This document shows, one piece after another, positions 40,189 through 47,880 of a stretch of 64,000 nucleotides of DNA; position 1 is the stretch's first letter; every line of letters begins with the position of its first letter. Where the stretch lies: assembly GCF_017874545.1 (NCBI RefSeq), contig NZ_JAGGLT010000003.1:42126-106125 (forward strand), read 5' to 3'. The notes beneath the pieces were generated by a model. That model did not search any database. It had not been told where the DNA came from and worked only from the letters and a program-made list of their open reading frames with translations. This DNA comes from Thermoanaerobacterium butyriciformans. Lineage in GTDB: Bacteria > Bacillota > Thermoanaerobacteria > Thermoanaerobacterales > Thermoanaerobacteraceae. The position numbers were made by a program, and so were the translations under genes.

Positions 40189-41121
40189 TTGTTGATATTA
40201 TTGCTTATCTTACTTCTTCTTATATTAATCGCGGTTTTAGCATCCATAAAGGTTGTTCAAACGGGATATGTATATGTCGTAGAAAGGCTTGGGCAATTCT
40301 ATAAGATATTGGAGCCTGGATGGCATTTTGTGATACCTTTTGTTGATTATGTACGGGCAAAAGTATCTATTAAGCAGCAGATTTTAGATATTGAACCGCA
40401 GAATGTCATTACGAAGGACAATGTCAAGATATCTGTTGATAATGTAATATTTTATAAAGTAATGAATGCAAAAGATGCGATATACAATATAGAAAATTAC
40501 AAATCAGGTATAGTTTATTCTACAATAACAAACATGAGAAACATCATTGGTGAAATGACACTTGATGAGGTTTTGTCAGGCAGGGACAAGATAAACGCAG
40601 AGCTTCTTAAAGTGATAGATCAGCTTACAGATGCATACGGCATAAAGATACTGTCTGTTGAAATAAAGGACATTACTCCGCCAGATGAAATAAGGCAGGC
40701 TATGGAGAAGCAGATGAAGGCAGAAAGAGATAAGCGTGCTACTATACTTCAGGCAGAAGGCGAGAAGCAAAGTGCCATAGCTGTCGCTGAAGGCCAAAAA
40801 CAGGCAAAAATATTGCAGGCTGAAGCAGAGAAGGAAGCAAATATCAGAAAGGCAGAAGGCTTAAGGCAGTCACAGATATTAGAGGCAGAAGGTAAAGCAA
40901 AAGCCATTGAAGCGATTGCTGAGGCACAGGCTAAAGCCATCGAATTGGTAAATAAGGCTATATTAGAATCAGGAACGAATGAGACTGTAATAGCGTTAAA
41001 GCAGATAGAAGCACTGCAAGAGATGGCCAAAAATCCTGCTAATAAACTGATAATTCCAGACAAATTAGTCGATACTTTAGGAAGTATATCAGCCATAGCA
41101 GATCTAATTAAAAAGCAATAA
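40189..41121 (+). CDS. Stomatin-like SPFH/Band 7 protein (paraslipin)
   Basis: 310 residues. One N-terminal membrane segment (LLILLLLILIAVLASIKVV) is followed by the SPFH domain (VYVVERLGQFYKILEPGWHFVIPF, about 20-190) and a long Ala/Glu/Lys-rich coiled coil (about 170-275, AEGEKQSAIAVAEGQKQAKI). Such proteins form large oligomers in membrane microdomains and act with NfeD proteins; their exact role is unclear. The start is TTG 40189 after GGAGGAAT. It is cotranscribed with the NfeD gene and ends at a strong terminator. Confidence 0.9.
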   Translation: MLILLLILLLLILIAVLASIKVVQTGYVYVVERLGQFYKILEPGWHFVIPFVDYVRAKVSIKQQILDIEPQNVITKDNVKISVDNVIFYKVMNAKDAIYNIENYKSGIVYSTITNMRNIIGEMTLDEVLSGRDKINAELLKVIDQLTDAYGIKILSVEIKDITPPDEIRQAMEKQMKAERDKRATILQAEGEKQSAIAVAEGQKQAKILQAEAEKEANIRKAEGLRQSQILEAEGKAKAIEAIAEAQAKAIELVNKAILESGTNETVIALKQIEALQEMAKNPANKLIIPDKLVDTLGSISAIADLIKKQ

Positions 41122-41133
41122 ATATGTATTATA

Positions 41134-41157
41134 CCTCGAGTTTACTCGGGGTTTTTT
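41134..41157 (+). terminator. Terminator of the NfeD/stomatin operon
   Basis: CCTCGAGT/ACTCGGGG stem (8 bp with one T-G pair), 2-nt apparent loop, six T. Located 13 bp after the stop. Confidence 0.85.
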
Positions 41158-41228
41158 CATATGATTTGGTTTTTTAAAGATTAAGATATAAAATGTATTA
41201 TGAATAAAGTATTAATGGAGGGATTTTA

Positions 41229-41732
41229 ATGAGTATTAAAGAAGTGCCGTATGATATGTACATTAAAGAAGTAAATCAAAAGCTTACGTCAAGAGGGATA
41301 TTTTTAACTACTAAAGAGAATAAGCTAAATACTATGATAATAGGTTGGGGAGGAATAACGTATTTTTGGGGTAAGCCAGTATTCTTAGTTGCAGTGAGAA
41401 AGTCTCGTTTTACATACAGTCAAATCGAAAAATCAGGTGAATTTACGATTAGCGTGCCTCTAAATGAGGACTTAAATAAAGCGATTGCGTTTTGCGGTAC
41501 AAAATCAGGAAGAGACTTTGACAAGTTTAAGGAATGCAATCTCACCGCAATTCCATCTCAAAAAATTGAGACACCTATAATTGGAGAATGTTCACTGCAT
41601 TACGAATGCAAAGTCGTGTATAAGCAGGAAATGTTAAGGGAAAATCTTAATGCCGATATTGATAAAAAGTGGTACCCAGACTACCATACATTCTACTTCG
41701 GTGAAATTGTGGCGTCATATATAAAAGAATAG
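41229..41732 (+). CDS. Flavin reductase-like (FMN split-barrel) protein
   Basis: 167 residues of the flavin reductase-like domain family, FMN-binding split barrel. GIFLTTKENKLNTMIIGWGG (FMN-binding strand and loop), VAVRKSRFTYSQIEKSGEFTISVP and the later HYECKVVYKQEML and PDYHTFYFGEIVASYI fit the family well. Members bind FMN and either reduce flavins or act in small redox steps; the substrate is unknown. GGAGG precedes the ATG. The stop codon directly abuts the stop of the convergent exchanger gene with no gap, so there is no room for a terminator between them. Confidence 0.82.
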   Translation: MSIKEVPYDMYIKEVNQKLTSRGIFLTTKENKLNTMIIGWGGITYFWGKPVFLVAVRKSRFTYSQIEKSGEFTISVPLNEDLNKAIAFCGTKSGRDFDKFKECNLTAIPSQKIETPIIGECSLHYECKVVYKQEMLRENLNADIDKKWYPDYHTFYFGEIVASYIKE

Positions 41733-42725
41733 TCAAAGAAGCTGTAACAAAAATATACAGTAGAATATGCAACCTCCCATTAAAATAAATGGACTTAAGT
41801 ATTTTTTGTGGGCTGCATATATAAGGCTTATATACGATGAGATAAGCGCAAGTACAGTTGTCAGCATAGTAAGACCTGTTAAATTCCAGTCTGTAAACAT
41901 CATACCGATAGCGACAGGCACTGATGATTGAAATACCATTGCACCTGTGATGTTTCCAAGTGCAAGGGTATCTTTTTTTTGCCCTATCCAAAGGATTGAA
42001 TTAAGCTTTTCCGGAAGCTCAGTTGCTATAGGCGTTATTATTAGTGATAAGATTGCAGGTGGTACTCCCAACAATGCTGACAATTGTTCTGTATATTTGA
42101 TAAAAATATGAGCACCGTAAGAGATTCCAAAAAGTGAAAATATAAGCTGCAGAATTATAATATATAAAGTTGTATCTAGATGGAAATGCTTTGAAAAAAA
42201 CAGATTATCTACATCTTTTAAGCTGTCTTCTTTTGAAGAAAATGTGTGGGCTACATAAATAAAATATGAAAGCAAAATGAATATTGATATCGCTGTTTTG
42301 ATATTTAAGTAGCTATTTATGAATGATGTAATGACGGCTACAGAATATATGATGATAAAATATGTCAAGTCTCTTTGAAATCCTGAGATAGAAGGGGTTA
42401 TTTTAAAAGGTCTTTTTCTAAATAAAAAATATATTATTGCTGAAGTACCTGTAACAAAAAAGCCAAGTGTCGACAGCATGAAAGGAGCGCCAACTATGGC
42501 TCCGATTCCTATTTCTTCTGATGCTTGGCCATTGTGAAATACAATTGCTATTATAGGTATTATTGTTTCTGGCATTGCCGTACCTACAGCGGCAAAAATA
42601 CTGCCAATGACGCCTTGGCTTAAATTGAGTTTTTTACCTAACCATTCCACAGCATTTGTAAAATATAAGCACGATGCTAATATAAAGGTCAAACTTAAAG
42701 AAAACATAGCTATCAGAAAAGCCAA
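41733..42725 (-). CDS. CaCA-family sodium/calcium exchanger-like antiporter
   Basis: 330 residues, about ten membrane segments in two inverted halves. The alpha-1 repeat reads AAVGTAMPETIIPIIAI then GAIVGAPFML. The alpha-2 repeat reads TPIATELPEKLNSI then GNITGAMVFQSSVPVAIG. These hold the acidic residues that bind the cation in Ca2+/cation antiporters. The half-point linker (EDSLKDVDNLFF) is cytoplasmic. The ion exchanged is inferred from the family. It is transcribed alone towards the flavin reductase gene; its upstream side is the 677-bp region with the toxin-antitoxin-like locus. Confidence 0.85.
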   Translation of the reverse strand: MAFLIAMFSLSLTFILASCLYFTNAVEWLGKKLNLSQGVIGSIFAAVGTAMPETIIPIIAIVFHNGQASEEIGIGAIVGAPFMLSTLGFFVTGTSAIIYFLFRKRPFKITPSISGFQRDLTYFIIIYSVAVITSFINSYLNIKTAISIFILLSYFIYVAHTFSSKEDSLKDVDNLFFSKHFHLDTTLYIIILQLIFSLFGISYGAHIFIKYTEQLSALLGVPPAILSLIITPIATELPEKLNSILWIGQKKDTLALGNITGAMVFQSSVPVAIGMMFTDWNLTGLTMLTTVLALISSYISLIYAAHKKYLSPFILMGGCIFYCIFLLQLL

Positions 42726-42916
42726 TATAAACAGCTCCTTCTCATTTCTAAGAATATATGGAAGACCATACTAAATTATAATTTGGAATAAGACATTATA
42801 TTCCTAAAATATCAATGTCATAATAGGCTTGTAAGTGTCTGTGAAAAATGTGATGAATTGCTATAATTATTTTCAAAAAAATGCATTCCAAAAGGAAAAA
42901 AGTTTTTAAATTTTTG

Positions 42917-42944
42917 TTTATTTTTTTAAAAAATATGCTATAAT
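42917..42944 (+). promoter_or_regulatory. Extended -10 promoter of the plus-strand (antisense) RNA
   Basis: TGCTATAAT (42936-42944) is a perfect extended -10 element. TTTATT (42917-42922, 16 bp away) or TTGTTT (42914-42919, 19 bp away) could be the -35. Transcription would start near 42951, directly at the GC-rich structured region. Confidence 0.65.
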
Positions 42945-43041
42945 ATAAGTAAAGAGGCAGCCGTCCGCAAAATGCGGTTGCCCGAGAAGCGGTTTTAAAA
43001 ATCCTAAACCGTCCTGGGGTTAGCAGGGCGGTTATTTCCTC

Positions 43042-43101
43042 TTAAAATCGAGGACTGCTATACATTATCATTAAAGACAACGTTTGATATGTATTCATCA
43101 T
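43042..43101 (-). CDS. Tiny holin-like-toxin ORF, apparently truncated
   Basis: ATGATG at 43101-43096 after a strong AAGGAGGTGG site (on the minus strand, 43107-43116) opens a 19-codon frame: MMNTYQTLSLMIMYSSPRF. The first 13 residues match the start of 'putative holin-like toxin' peptides (about 30-35 residues, MNTYxxLxLMIxF, one membrane helix, Lys-rich end). Here the membrane helix and basic end are missing and replaced by YSSPRF. Either the helix was deleted, leaving a dead toxin, or this is a short variant. The leader and 3' region keep the RNA features of a type I toxin message. Confidence 0.55.
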   Translation of the reverse strand: MMNTYQTLSLMIMYSSPRF

Positions 43102-43106
43102 AGCAA

Positions 43107-43129
43107 CCACCTCCTTATAAGGAGAGTGG
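43107..43129 (-). promoter_or_regulatory. Stem that hides the toxin ribosome-binding site
   Basis: On the minus strand the palindrome CTCCTTATAAGGAG is flanked by CCAC and GTGG, so GGAGGTGG, the ribosome site, is fully paired (8-9 bp, one bulged T, loop TTATAA). Further, GCAGGG-TG-CGGTT in the 5' leader (43131-43143) can pair with AACCG-CCCTGC in the 3' part of the same RNA (43023-43033), an end-to-end interaction known from type I toxin messages. Confidence 0.6.
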
Positions 43130-43165
43130 CAACCGCACCCTGCTTATCCGACTACCTCAAGTATA

Positions 43166-43174
43166 ATTATAGCA
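43166..43174 (-). promoter_or_regulatory. Extended -10 promoter of the toxin message
   Basis: On the minus strand TGCTATAAT, identical to the extended -10 on the opposite strand at 42936. Start expected near 43159, giving a ~58-nt leader before the toxin ORF. The two promoters face each other ~220 bp apart. Confidence 0.6.
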
Positions 43175-43190
43175 TATATAAATGCATTAG

Positions 43191-43217
43191 GCACTCATCA
43201 ATTTGAGTGCTTTTTTT
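43191..43217 (+). terminator. Terminator of the plus-strand RNA
   Basis: GCACTCA/TGAGTGC stem (7 bp), 6-nt loop, seven T. It lies upstream of the galT promoter, so it ends a transcript coming from the left, not galT. Confidence 0.85.
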
Positions 43218-43243
43218 ATAGGTATTAGATTATAAAAATTAGA

Positions 43244-43272
43244 TTGACATTTTTTCTAAAAGAGTATATTAT
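43244..43272 (+). promoter_or_regulatory. Promoter of the GalT-like operon, with a structured 130-nt leader
   Basis: TTGACA (43244-43249), 17-bp spacer, TATTAT (43267-43272). The leader to 43405 contains GTGCA/TGCAC (about 43284-43299) and an alternative CGGTTGC...GCAACCG pairing (about 43291 with 43358-43364). Confidence 0.75.
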
Positions 43273-43405
43273 ATATTTAAGGAGTGCACTCGGTTGCACA
43301 CAAAATGAATTTTAGTTTTAGAATTATATTCCAAAGCAGGTTTCTATTTATTCAATAGCAACCGCTTGCATCGGGCTTTATTTATTTTTAGATAAGGGTG
43401 ATATG

Positions 43406-44377
43406 ATGTCAGAGATTAGATACGATGTGGTGACAGGAAAGATCGCAGTTATATCGACAGAGAGAGGGAAAAGGCCTCACGATTTTAAAAAGTCTGATGT
43501 CGTGAAAAATAATGGCCTTTGTCCATTTTGTCCGGGAAATGAACACATGACACCACCTACACTGGTAGAGTTTTGCGATGAAAAAGGGATGTGGACATTG
43601 AGAGGCTTCAACAACAAATTTGCTGCTTTTAGCAAAGATACAAATGGTTCAATGGTGGAAGGCGACAATGAATTGCACAAAGCAAATGATGGCTACGGTG
43701 TTGCTGAGATTATTGTCGAAAGCAACCAGCACGACAAGACGTTGGGGCAGATGGAGATAGATGAGATCCAAAATATTATAAAGGCACTGATTTTAAGGTA
43801 TGATGAAATAGTAAAAGATAAAAATATTAAATATGTTCAGATGTTTAAAAACTTTGGTGCAAACGGTGGTGCTTCGTTGGAGCATGGGCATTGGCAGATT
43901 ATGGCTGTTACATTTATACCAGAAGCAGTAGAAAGGGAGTTGCAAGGAGTAGAAAAATATAAAAATGGGAAAGGAACATGTCCTTACTGTGACATTGTCA
44001 ATGATGAATTGACTGAAAAGACAAGAGTTGTGGCTGAAAATGACAGGTTTATTGTGATTTGTCCTTTTGCATCGCGGTTTGCGTATGAATCATGGATACT
44101 GCCTAAAAAACATAGGAGAGCATTCAACAAGATAGACAGTGATGACATTAAAAGCTTATCATCATTGCTAAAATATATTATAAATAGATATGAAGATTTA
44201 TTTGACTATCCGCCATACAACATAGTGATTCACACGCTCCCTCATCAAGATGAACGTGACTTTCACTGGCATATAGAGATATTGCCAAGGCTTACTACTT
44301 TCGCTGGATTTGAGCTTGCAACAGATGCATATATAAATCCAACGCCGCCAGAACAGGCTGCATCTATTTTAAGGTAG
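43406..44377 (+). CDS. galT: GalT-like nucleotidyltransferase (HIT superfamily)
   Basis: 323 residues of the galactose-1-phosphate uridylyltransferase family. Zinc-type CPFCPGN (near 36) and CPYCDI (near 193) pairs, NFGANGGASLEHGHWQI with the HxHxQ catalytic motif (His160, His162), and HTLPHQDERDFHWHIEILPR are present. It would transfer UMP between UDP-glucose and galactose 1-phosphate. The partners downstream are a maltokinase-like protein and a GlgM-like glycosyltransferase rather than galK/galE. A related activity such as ADP-glucose phosphorylase, known among GalT-like proteins, is therefore an alternative. ATG 43406 is preferred over 43403 on spacing from AAGGGTG. Confidence 0.75.
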   Translation: MSEIRYDVVTGKIAVISTERGKRPHDFKKSDVVKNNGLCPFCPGNEHMTPPTLVEFCDEKGMWTLRGFNNKFAAFSKDTNGSMVEGDNELHKANDGYGVAEIIVESNQHDKTLGQMEIDEIQNIIKALILRYDEIVKDKNIKYVQMFKNFGANGGASLEHGHWQIMAVTFIPEAVERELQGVEKYKNGKGTCPYCDIVNDELTEKTRVVAENDRFIVICPFASRFAYESWILPKKHRRAFNKIDSDDIKSLSSLLKYIINRYEDLFDYPPYNIVIHTLPHQDERDFHWHIEILPRLTTFAGFELATDAYINPTPPEQAASILR

Positions 44378-44400
44378 ATTAATTGAAAGGAATGATTTAC

Positions 44401-45969
44401 GTGGCATTAGAAGAAGGGGAATTTGACGGCCTTATATCAAATCTTGATTTTATAATAAAAAGTATTGATGATAAGAAAATACAGAAGTTTAGGTGGTTTC
44501 AAGAGAAAGCACTTGATATAAAGAATAAGAGTCTTTTTGATTATGCTATATTGCATATAGACAAATCAATTATTATTATTGCCGCACTAATAGATTTTAT
44601 TTTTAATACTATAAATGGCGAAGAGAAAAAATCTCGCTATTATTTTCCACTAATTATAAGAAAAAATATATTAAGTGATGACTATTTAACAACTTACCAG
44701 GAAAGCAATTATTTGGCGGTGGTATATGATGCGGTTGATGATGTGGAATACATCAGATGCTTAGATAGGATATTAAAAGATGGAAAAGATGTAGAGTTTA
44801 AATCTGGCGGGCGGCTTAAGCCATATATGCTTCTAAGTCATGATATTTACAGTTCAGAAAGGCTTAACAATAAATCCAGCAACAGCTTAACATTGCTTAA
44901 TAAAAATGAGATAGTAAAGACTTTTAGGAGAATGGTTAAAGGTATGAATCCTGATCTTGAAATGACATATATGTTGAGAAAATATGGCTTCTTAAATGTT
45001 CAGGATATAAGAGGATATTTTTTATACGTGGATAATGACAATAATATATACACTCTTTCAATGCTTTCACAGTATATTGATAATATTGCAGACATGTGGC
45101 AATATACGCAGGACTACTTGAGAGAATTTATATCGAAATACGATGGAAGTGATTGTTCAAGCTATATATATAAAAATTGCAGTGATTACATCGATGAAGT
45201 AAAAAACATATCAGATTTAATCGCCAATATGCATATTAAATTGTCTTCAATTGCAGAAGAAAATTTTGGTGTTATAGTTCCAAAAGAGTCTGATATTGAT
45301 GAGTTGGTAAATCAGATAATATCAAATCTTAACCTTCTTTATAAATATATAAAGAATGGTGAATATGGCGAAGAAATTAAGCAGATAATAGGAAACATTC
45401 TTGATAATAAAAAATTCTTATTTGACAGTATAAGCAATATTAAAGATTTAGCGCCATATTTCGGCAAATATTTAAGATGTCATGGTGATTTACACTTAGA
45501 GCAGCTATTAAAAACGGGAGATGGGTATATTTTAATCGATTTTGAAGGGGAGCCTACAAAACCAATATCTGAGAGAAGCAAGCACCTGTCGCCGTTAAAA
45601 GATGTAGCAGGTATGATAAGGTCGTTTAATTATGCCGCATACTCTCAATATTTTGAATATAAGGAAAATGGTAAAGGAGATTTAGATATAGAGAAAATAG
45701 AAAATCTTTTATCAATGTGGGCAACCGTTATTACAAATGTATTTATAGAAAACTATGTCAATATTATAAATTCCAATAAAAAAGATTTGATACCTGATTT
45801 AGATCACTTTACAGCTATTTTGGCTTTATTTAAATTGGATAAAGCTATATTTGAAGCAATTTATGAAGTCAATAACAGACCATCGTGGTTTAAGATTCCC
45901 CTTAAAGGTATCATTGAATGCATAGAAGAATTTAAGAAGAAATCTTATTTGGAGGTATATTATGGATAG
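44401..45969 (+). CDS. Maltokinase-like protein
   Basis: 522 residues. The C-terminal half has the aminoglycoside-phosphotransferase/maltokinase catalytic pattern: RCHGDLHLEQLLKTGDGYIL (catalytic Asp), IDFEGEPTKP (metal Asp) and HLSPLKDVAGMIRSFNYAAY, which is especially close to Mak/Pep2 and to the C-terminal domain of fused trehalose synthases. The N-terminal half (~1-150) fits the maltokinase N-lobe only loosely. It should phosphorylate maltose, or another small glucoside, at C1. GTG 44401 is chosen because GAAAGGA lies 9 bp before it; TTG 44383 and ATG 44392 are less well placed. It overlaps the glycosyltransferase gene by 8 bp. Confidence 0.7.
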   Translation: MALEEGEFDGLISNLDFIIKSIDDKKIQKFRWFQEKALDIKNKSLFDYAILHIDKSIIIIAALIDFIFNTINGEEKKSRYYFPLIIRKNILSDDYLTTYQESNYLAVVYDAVDDVEYIRCLDRILKDGKDVEFKSGGRLKPYMLLSHDIYSSERLNNKSSNSLTLLNKNEIVKTFRRMVKGMNPDLEMTYMLRKYGFLNVQDIRGYFLYVDNDNNIYTLSMLSQYIDNIADMWQYTQDYLREFISKYDGSDCSSYIYKNCSDYIDEVKNISDLIANMHIKLSSIAEENFGVIVPKESDIDELVNQIISNLNLLYKYIKNGEYGEEIKQIIGNILDNKKFLFDSISNIKDLAPYFGKYLRCHGDLHLEQLLKTGDGYILIDFEGEPTKPISERSKHLSPLKDVAGMIRSFNYAAYSQYFEYKENGKGDLDIEKIENLLSMWATVITNVFIENYVNIINSNKKDLIPDLDHFTAILALFKLDKAIFEAIYEVNNRPSWFKIPLKGIIECIEEFKKKSYLEVYYG

Positions 45970-47128
45970 AATGAAAGTTACGATATTTACAAATGAATTT
46001 CCACCAAATATTTACGGCGGAGCAGGTGTACACGTTGATTATTTGACTAAAGAGTTATCTAAGCTGATGGATGTAGATGTCAGATGCTTTGGAGAGCAAA
46101 ATACGTCTTTAAATAACATGAGTGTAAGAGGTTACAGGGAATGGGAGATATTAAAGAAAGATTCTATAGACAAGCTGCAAAAGGTGCTGGGGCCACTGTC
46201 TATTGATGTTGCAATGGTAAAGGATCCAATTACATCAAATATTGTTCATTGCCACACGTGGTATACATTTATGGCCGGTTTTCTTGCCAAGATGCTTTAT
46301 GATATACCGCTTGTTGTGACAATCCACAGCTTGGAGCCTTTAAGACCTTGGAAAGAGGAGCAGCTTGGGAATGGGTATCACTTAAGCACTTGGATGGAAA
46401 AAACCGGGATCGAAGCGGCTGATAAGATAATAGCCGTATCAAATGATTCTAAAAAAGATATAATGAAGTGCTACAATGTGCCAGAAGAAAAAATCGAGGT
46501 TATATATAATGGCATCGATTTGAACCAATATAAAAAGACAGATTCAAATATTGCCAGAAAAAAATACGGTATAGACGGAAAGTACATTTTATTTGTCGGA
46601 AGGATATCGAGGCAAAAGGGGATAATCCATCTTATAGACGCTGTAAAATATTTGCCTGAAGATATTAAAGTCGTTTTGTGTGCTTCATCACCTGATACAG
46701 AGGAAATAAAAATGGAGATGGAGGAGAAGGTGAAGCTTTATCCCAATATAATTTGGATTGATAAAATGGTGACTAAAGAAGAGATTATTGAGCTTTACAG
46801 CAATGCAGAAGTATTCGTATGTCCATCTATTTATGAACCGTTTGGCATCATAAACCTAGAAGCGATGGCATGCAATACTCCCGTTGTTGCCAGTGCCACG
46901 GGAGGTATAAAGGAAGTTGTGGTAGACGGTGAAACCGGATTTTTAGTAGAACCGGGCAATCCTGAAGATTTGGCGGAGCATATTATAAAGCTTCTTAATG
47001 ATAGAGAACTTGCAGCAACATTTGGCGCAAACGGCAGAAAAAGAGTTGAAGAAATGTTTAGCTGGGAATCAATTGCGAAGAAAACTTATGACATGTACGA
47101 AGATGTGATTGAAAATTATAAAAAATGA
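45962..47128 (+). CDS. GT4 glycosyltransferase, GlgM/GlgA-like
   Basis: 388 residues of the GT-B fold. The N-terminus MKVTIFTNEFPPNIYGGAGV with HVDYLTKELSK, the HTWYTFMAGFLAKM loop, IEVIYNGIDLNQYKK, LFVGRISRQKGIIHLIDAV and the E-x7-E nucleotide motif (EPFGIINLEAMACNTPVVAS) match the actinobacterial-type glycogen/maltose-1-phosphate synthase (GlgM). In characterised relatives it joins ADP-glucose to glucose 1-phosphate, giving alpha-maltose 1-phosphate. With the maltokinase-like gene before it, both routes to maltose 1-phosphate are encoded side by side. GGAGG is 7 bp before the ATG; a terminator follows. Confidence 0.78.
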   Translation: MDRMKVTIFTNEFPPNIYGGAGVHVDYLTKELSKLMDVDVRCFGEQNTSLNNMSVRGYREWEILKKDSIDKLQKVLGPLSIDVAMVKDPITSNIVHCHTWYTFMAGFLAKMLYDIPLVVTIHSLEPLRPWKEEQLGNGYHLSTWMEKTGIEAADKIIAVSNDSKKDIMKCYNVPEEKIEVIYNGIDLNQYKKTDSNIARKKYGIDGKYILFVGRISRQKGIIHLIDAVKYLPEDIKVVLCASSPDTEEIKMEMEEKVKLYPNIIWIDKMVTKEEIIELYSNAEVFVCPSIYEPFGIINLEAMACNTPVVASATGGIKEVVVDGETGFLVEPGNPEDLAEHIIKLLNDRELAATFGANGRKRVEEMFSWESIAKKTYDMYEDVIENYKK

Positions 47129-47161
47129 ACGGTAAATTAATTTCAAATTTTATTTTCTAGT

Positions 47162-47183
47162 GAGCTTAATAGGCTCTTTTTTT
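47162..47183 (+). terminator. Terminator after the GT4 gene
   Basis: GAGC(T)/(G)GCTC short stem with a 5-6 nt loop and seven to eight T. Confidence 0.65.
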
Positions 47184-47259
47184 ATTTAGCGCTTAGACTT
47201 TTAAATTTTACGATAAAGATGTATACTATTATATAGAAAATTTTTGTTGGAAGGTAATT

Positions 47260-47880
47260 ATGGAAAGTACGAATATTTTATACAGTTTAATAATAGATTA
47301 TGGTTATTTAGCTCTGTTTTTGTCATTAGTTGTGGAGGGTACTGGCATGCCTGGACCTGTGGAGATACTATTTCTTGCAGCAGGTTATCTTATATCAAAG
47401 GGGCAGATGAGCTTTCTGGCTGTCGTACTTATAGCAGCTTTAGGAAATGTAACTGGTAATACTTTAGCGTACATAATAGGCGCCAGATCCGGCAGAGCAT
47501 TTGTAGAGAAATATGGTCGCTTTTTAAAGATAACTGTAAAAGACTTGGAGGGCATGGACCGCTGGTTTTCGAAGTATGGTGGCATGACTAACCTCATAAG
47601 CCGTCTTATTGGATTGCCCAGGACACCTGCTATTTGGGCTTCAGGTATAACACGCATGGATTTCAAATCGTTTTTTATATTTTCAGCTATTGGGGACCTT
47701 TTGTGGTCACTCTTTTGGACATCTGTATCGTATTTGGTATCAATGCAGATCTTGAAGATCGATTTGATAGGAAAGACATATCCATGGTGGATGTACTTTG
47801 TGATGTTGATTGGCTTTGTCTTATTTATGTACGTTGTATGGAGGATATTTTTATGGATGAAGGAAAAATACTTGACATAG
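47260..47880 (+). CDS. DedA-family membrane protein
   Basis: 206 residues, about five membrane segments. The DedA (SNARE-associated) pattern is present: EGTGMPGPVEILFLAAGYLI, NVTGNTLAYIIGARSGRAF, the glycine-rich FSKYGG, and SRLIGLPRTPAIWASGITRM (conserved arginines, re-entrant loop). DedA proteins act in lipid-carrier or phospholipid translocation and membrane homeostasis. The last 28 bp overlap the next gene, so the two are coupled. ATG 47260 follows GGAAGG. Confidence 0.88.
   Translation: MESTNILYSLIIDYGYLALFLSLVVEGTGMPGPVEILFLAAGYLISKGQMSFLAVVLIAALGNVTGNTLAYIIGARSGRAFVEKYGRFLKITVKDLEGMDRWFSKYGGMTNLISRLIGLPRTPAIWASGITRMDFKSFFIFSAIGDLLWSLFWTSVSYLVSMQILKIDLIGKTYPWWMYFVMLIGFVLFMYVVWRIFLWMKEKYLT

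Larger units (their letters stand above)
42951..43217 (+). ncRNA. Candidate antisense antitoxin RNA
   Basis: A transcript from the promoter at 42936-42944 to the terminator at 43191-43217 would be ~267 nt with no good ORF. It is antisense to the whole predicted minus-strand toxin message. Its 5' ~90 nt are GC-rich and folded: CCGCA/TGCGG hairpin (42964-42977), CGGTTT/AAACCG hairpin, and the 9-bp ACCGTCCTG/CAGGGCGGT stem (about 43008-43032) that competes with it. AAGAGG at 42951-42957 can close on CCTCTT at 43038-43043. This arrangement resembles RatA opposite TxpA in Bacillus. No expression evidence is available. Confidence 0.5.

Noticed and set aside
40749..41096. 115-residue minus-strand Ala/Ser-rich ORF
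   Set aside because: Antisense of the stomatin coiled coil; composition comes from the repetitive plus-strand sequence.
42951..43043. Metabolite riboswitch controlling a plus-strand gene
   Set aside because: The GC-rich folded RNA does not match a riboswitch class I know, and it is followed by an antisense toxin ORF and a terminator, so the toxin-antitoxin reading explains it better.
47634..47852. 73-residue N-terminal extension of the CelD-like protein
   Set aside because: Runs through the DedA gene in another frame; a good ribosome site exists at the internal ATG 47853.
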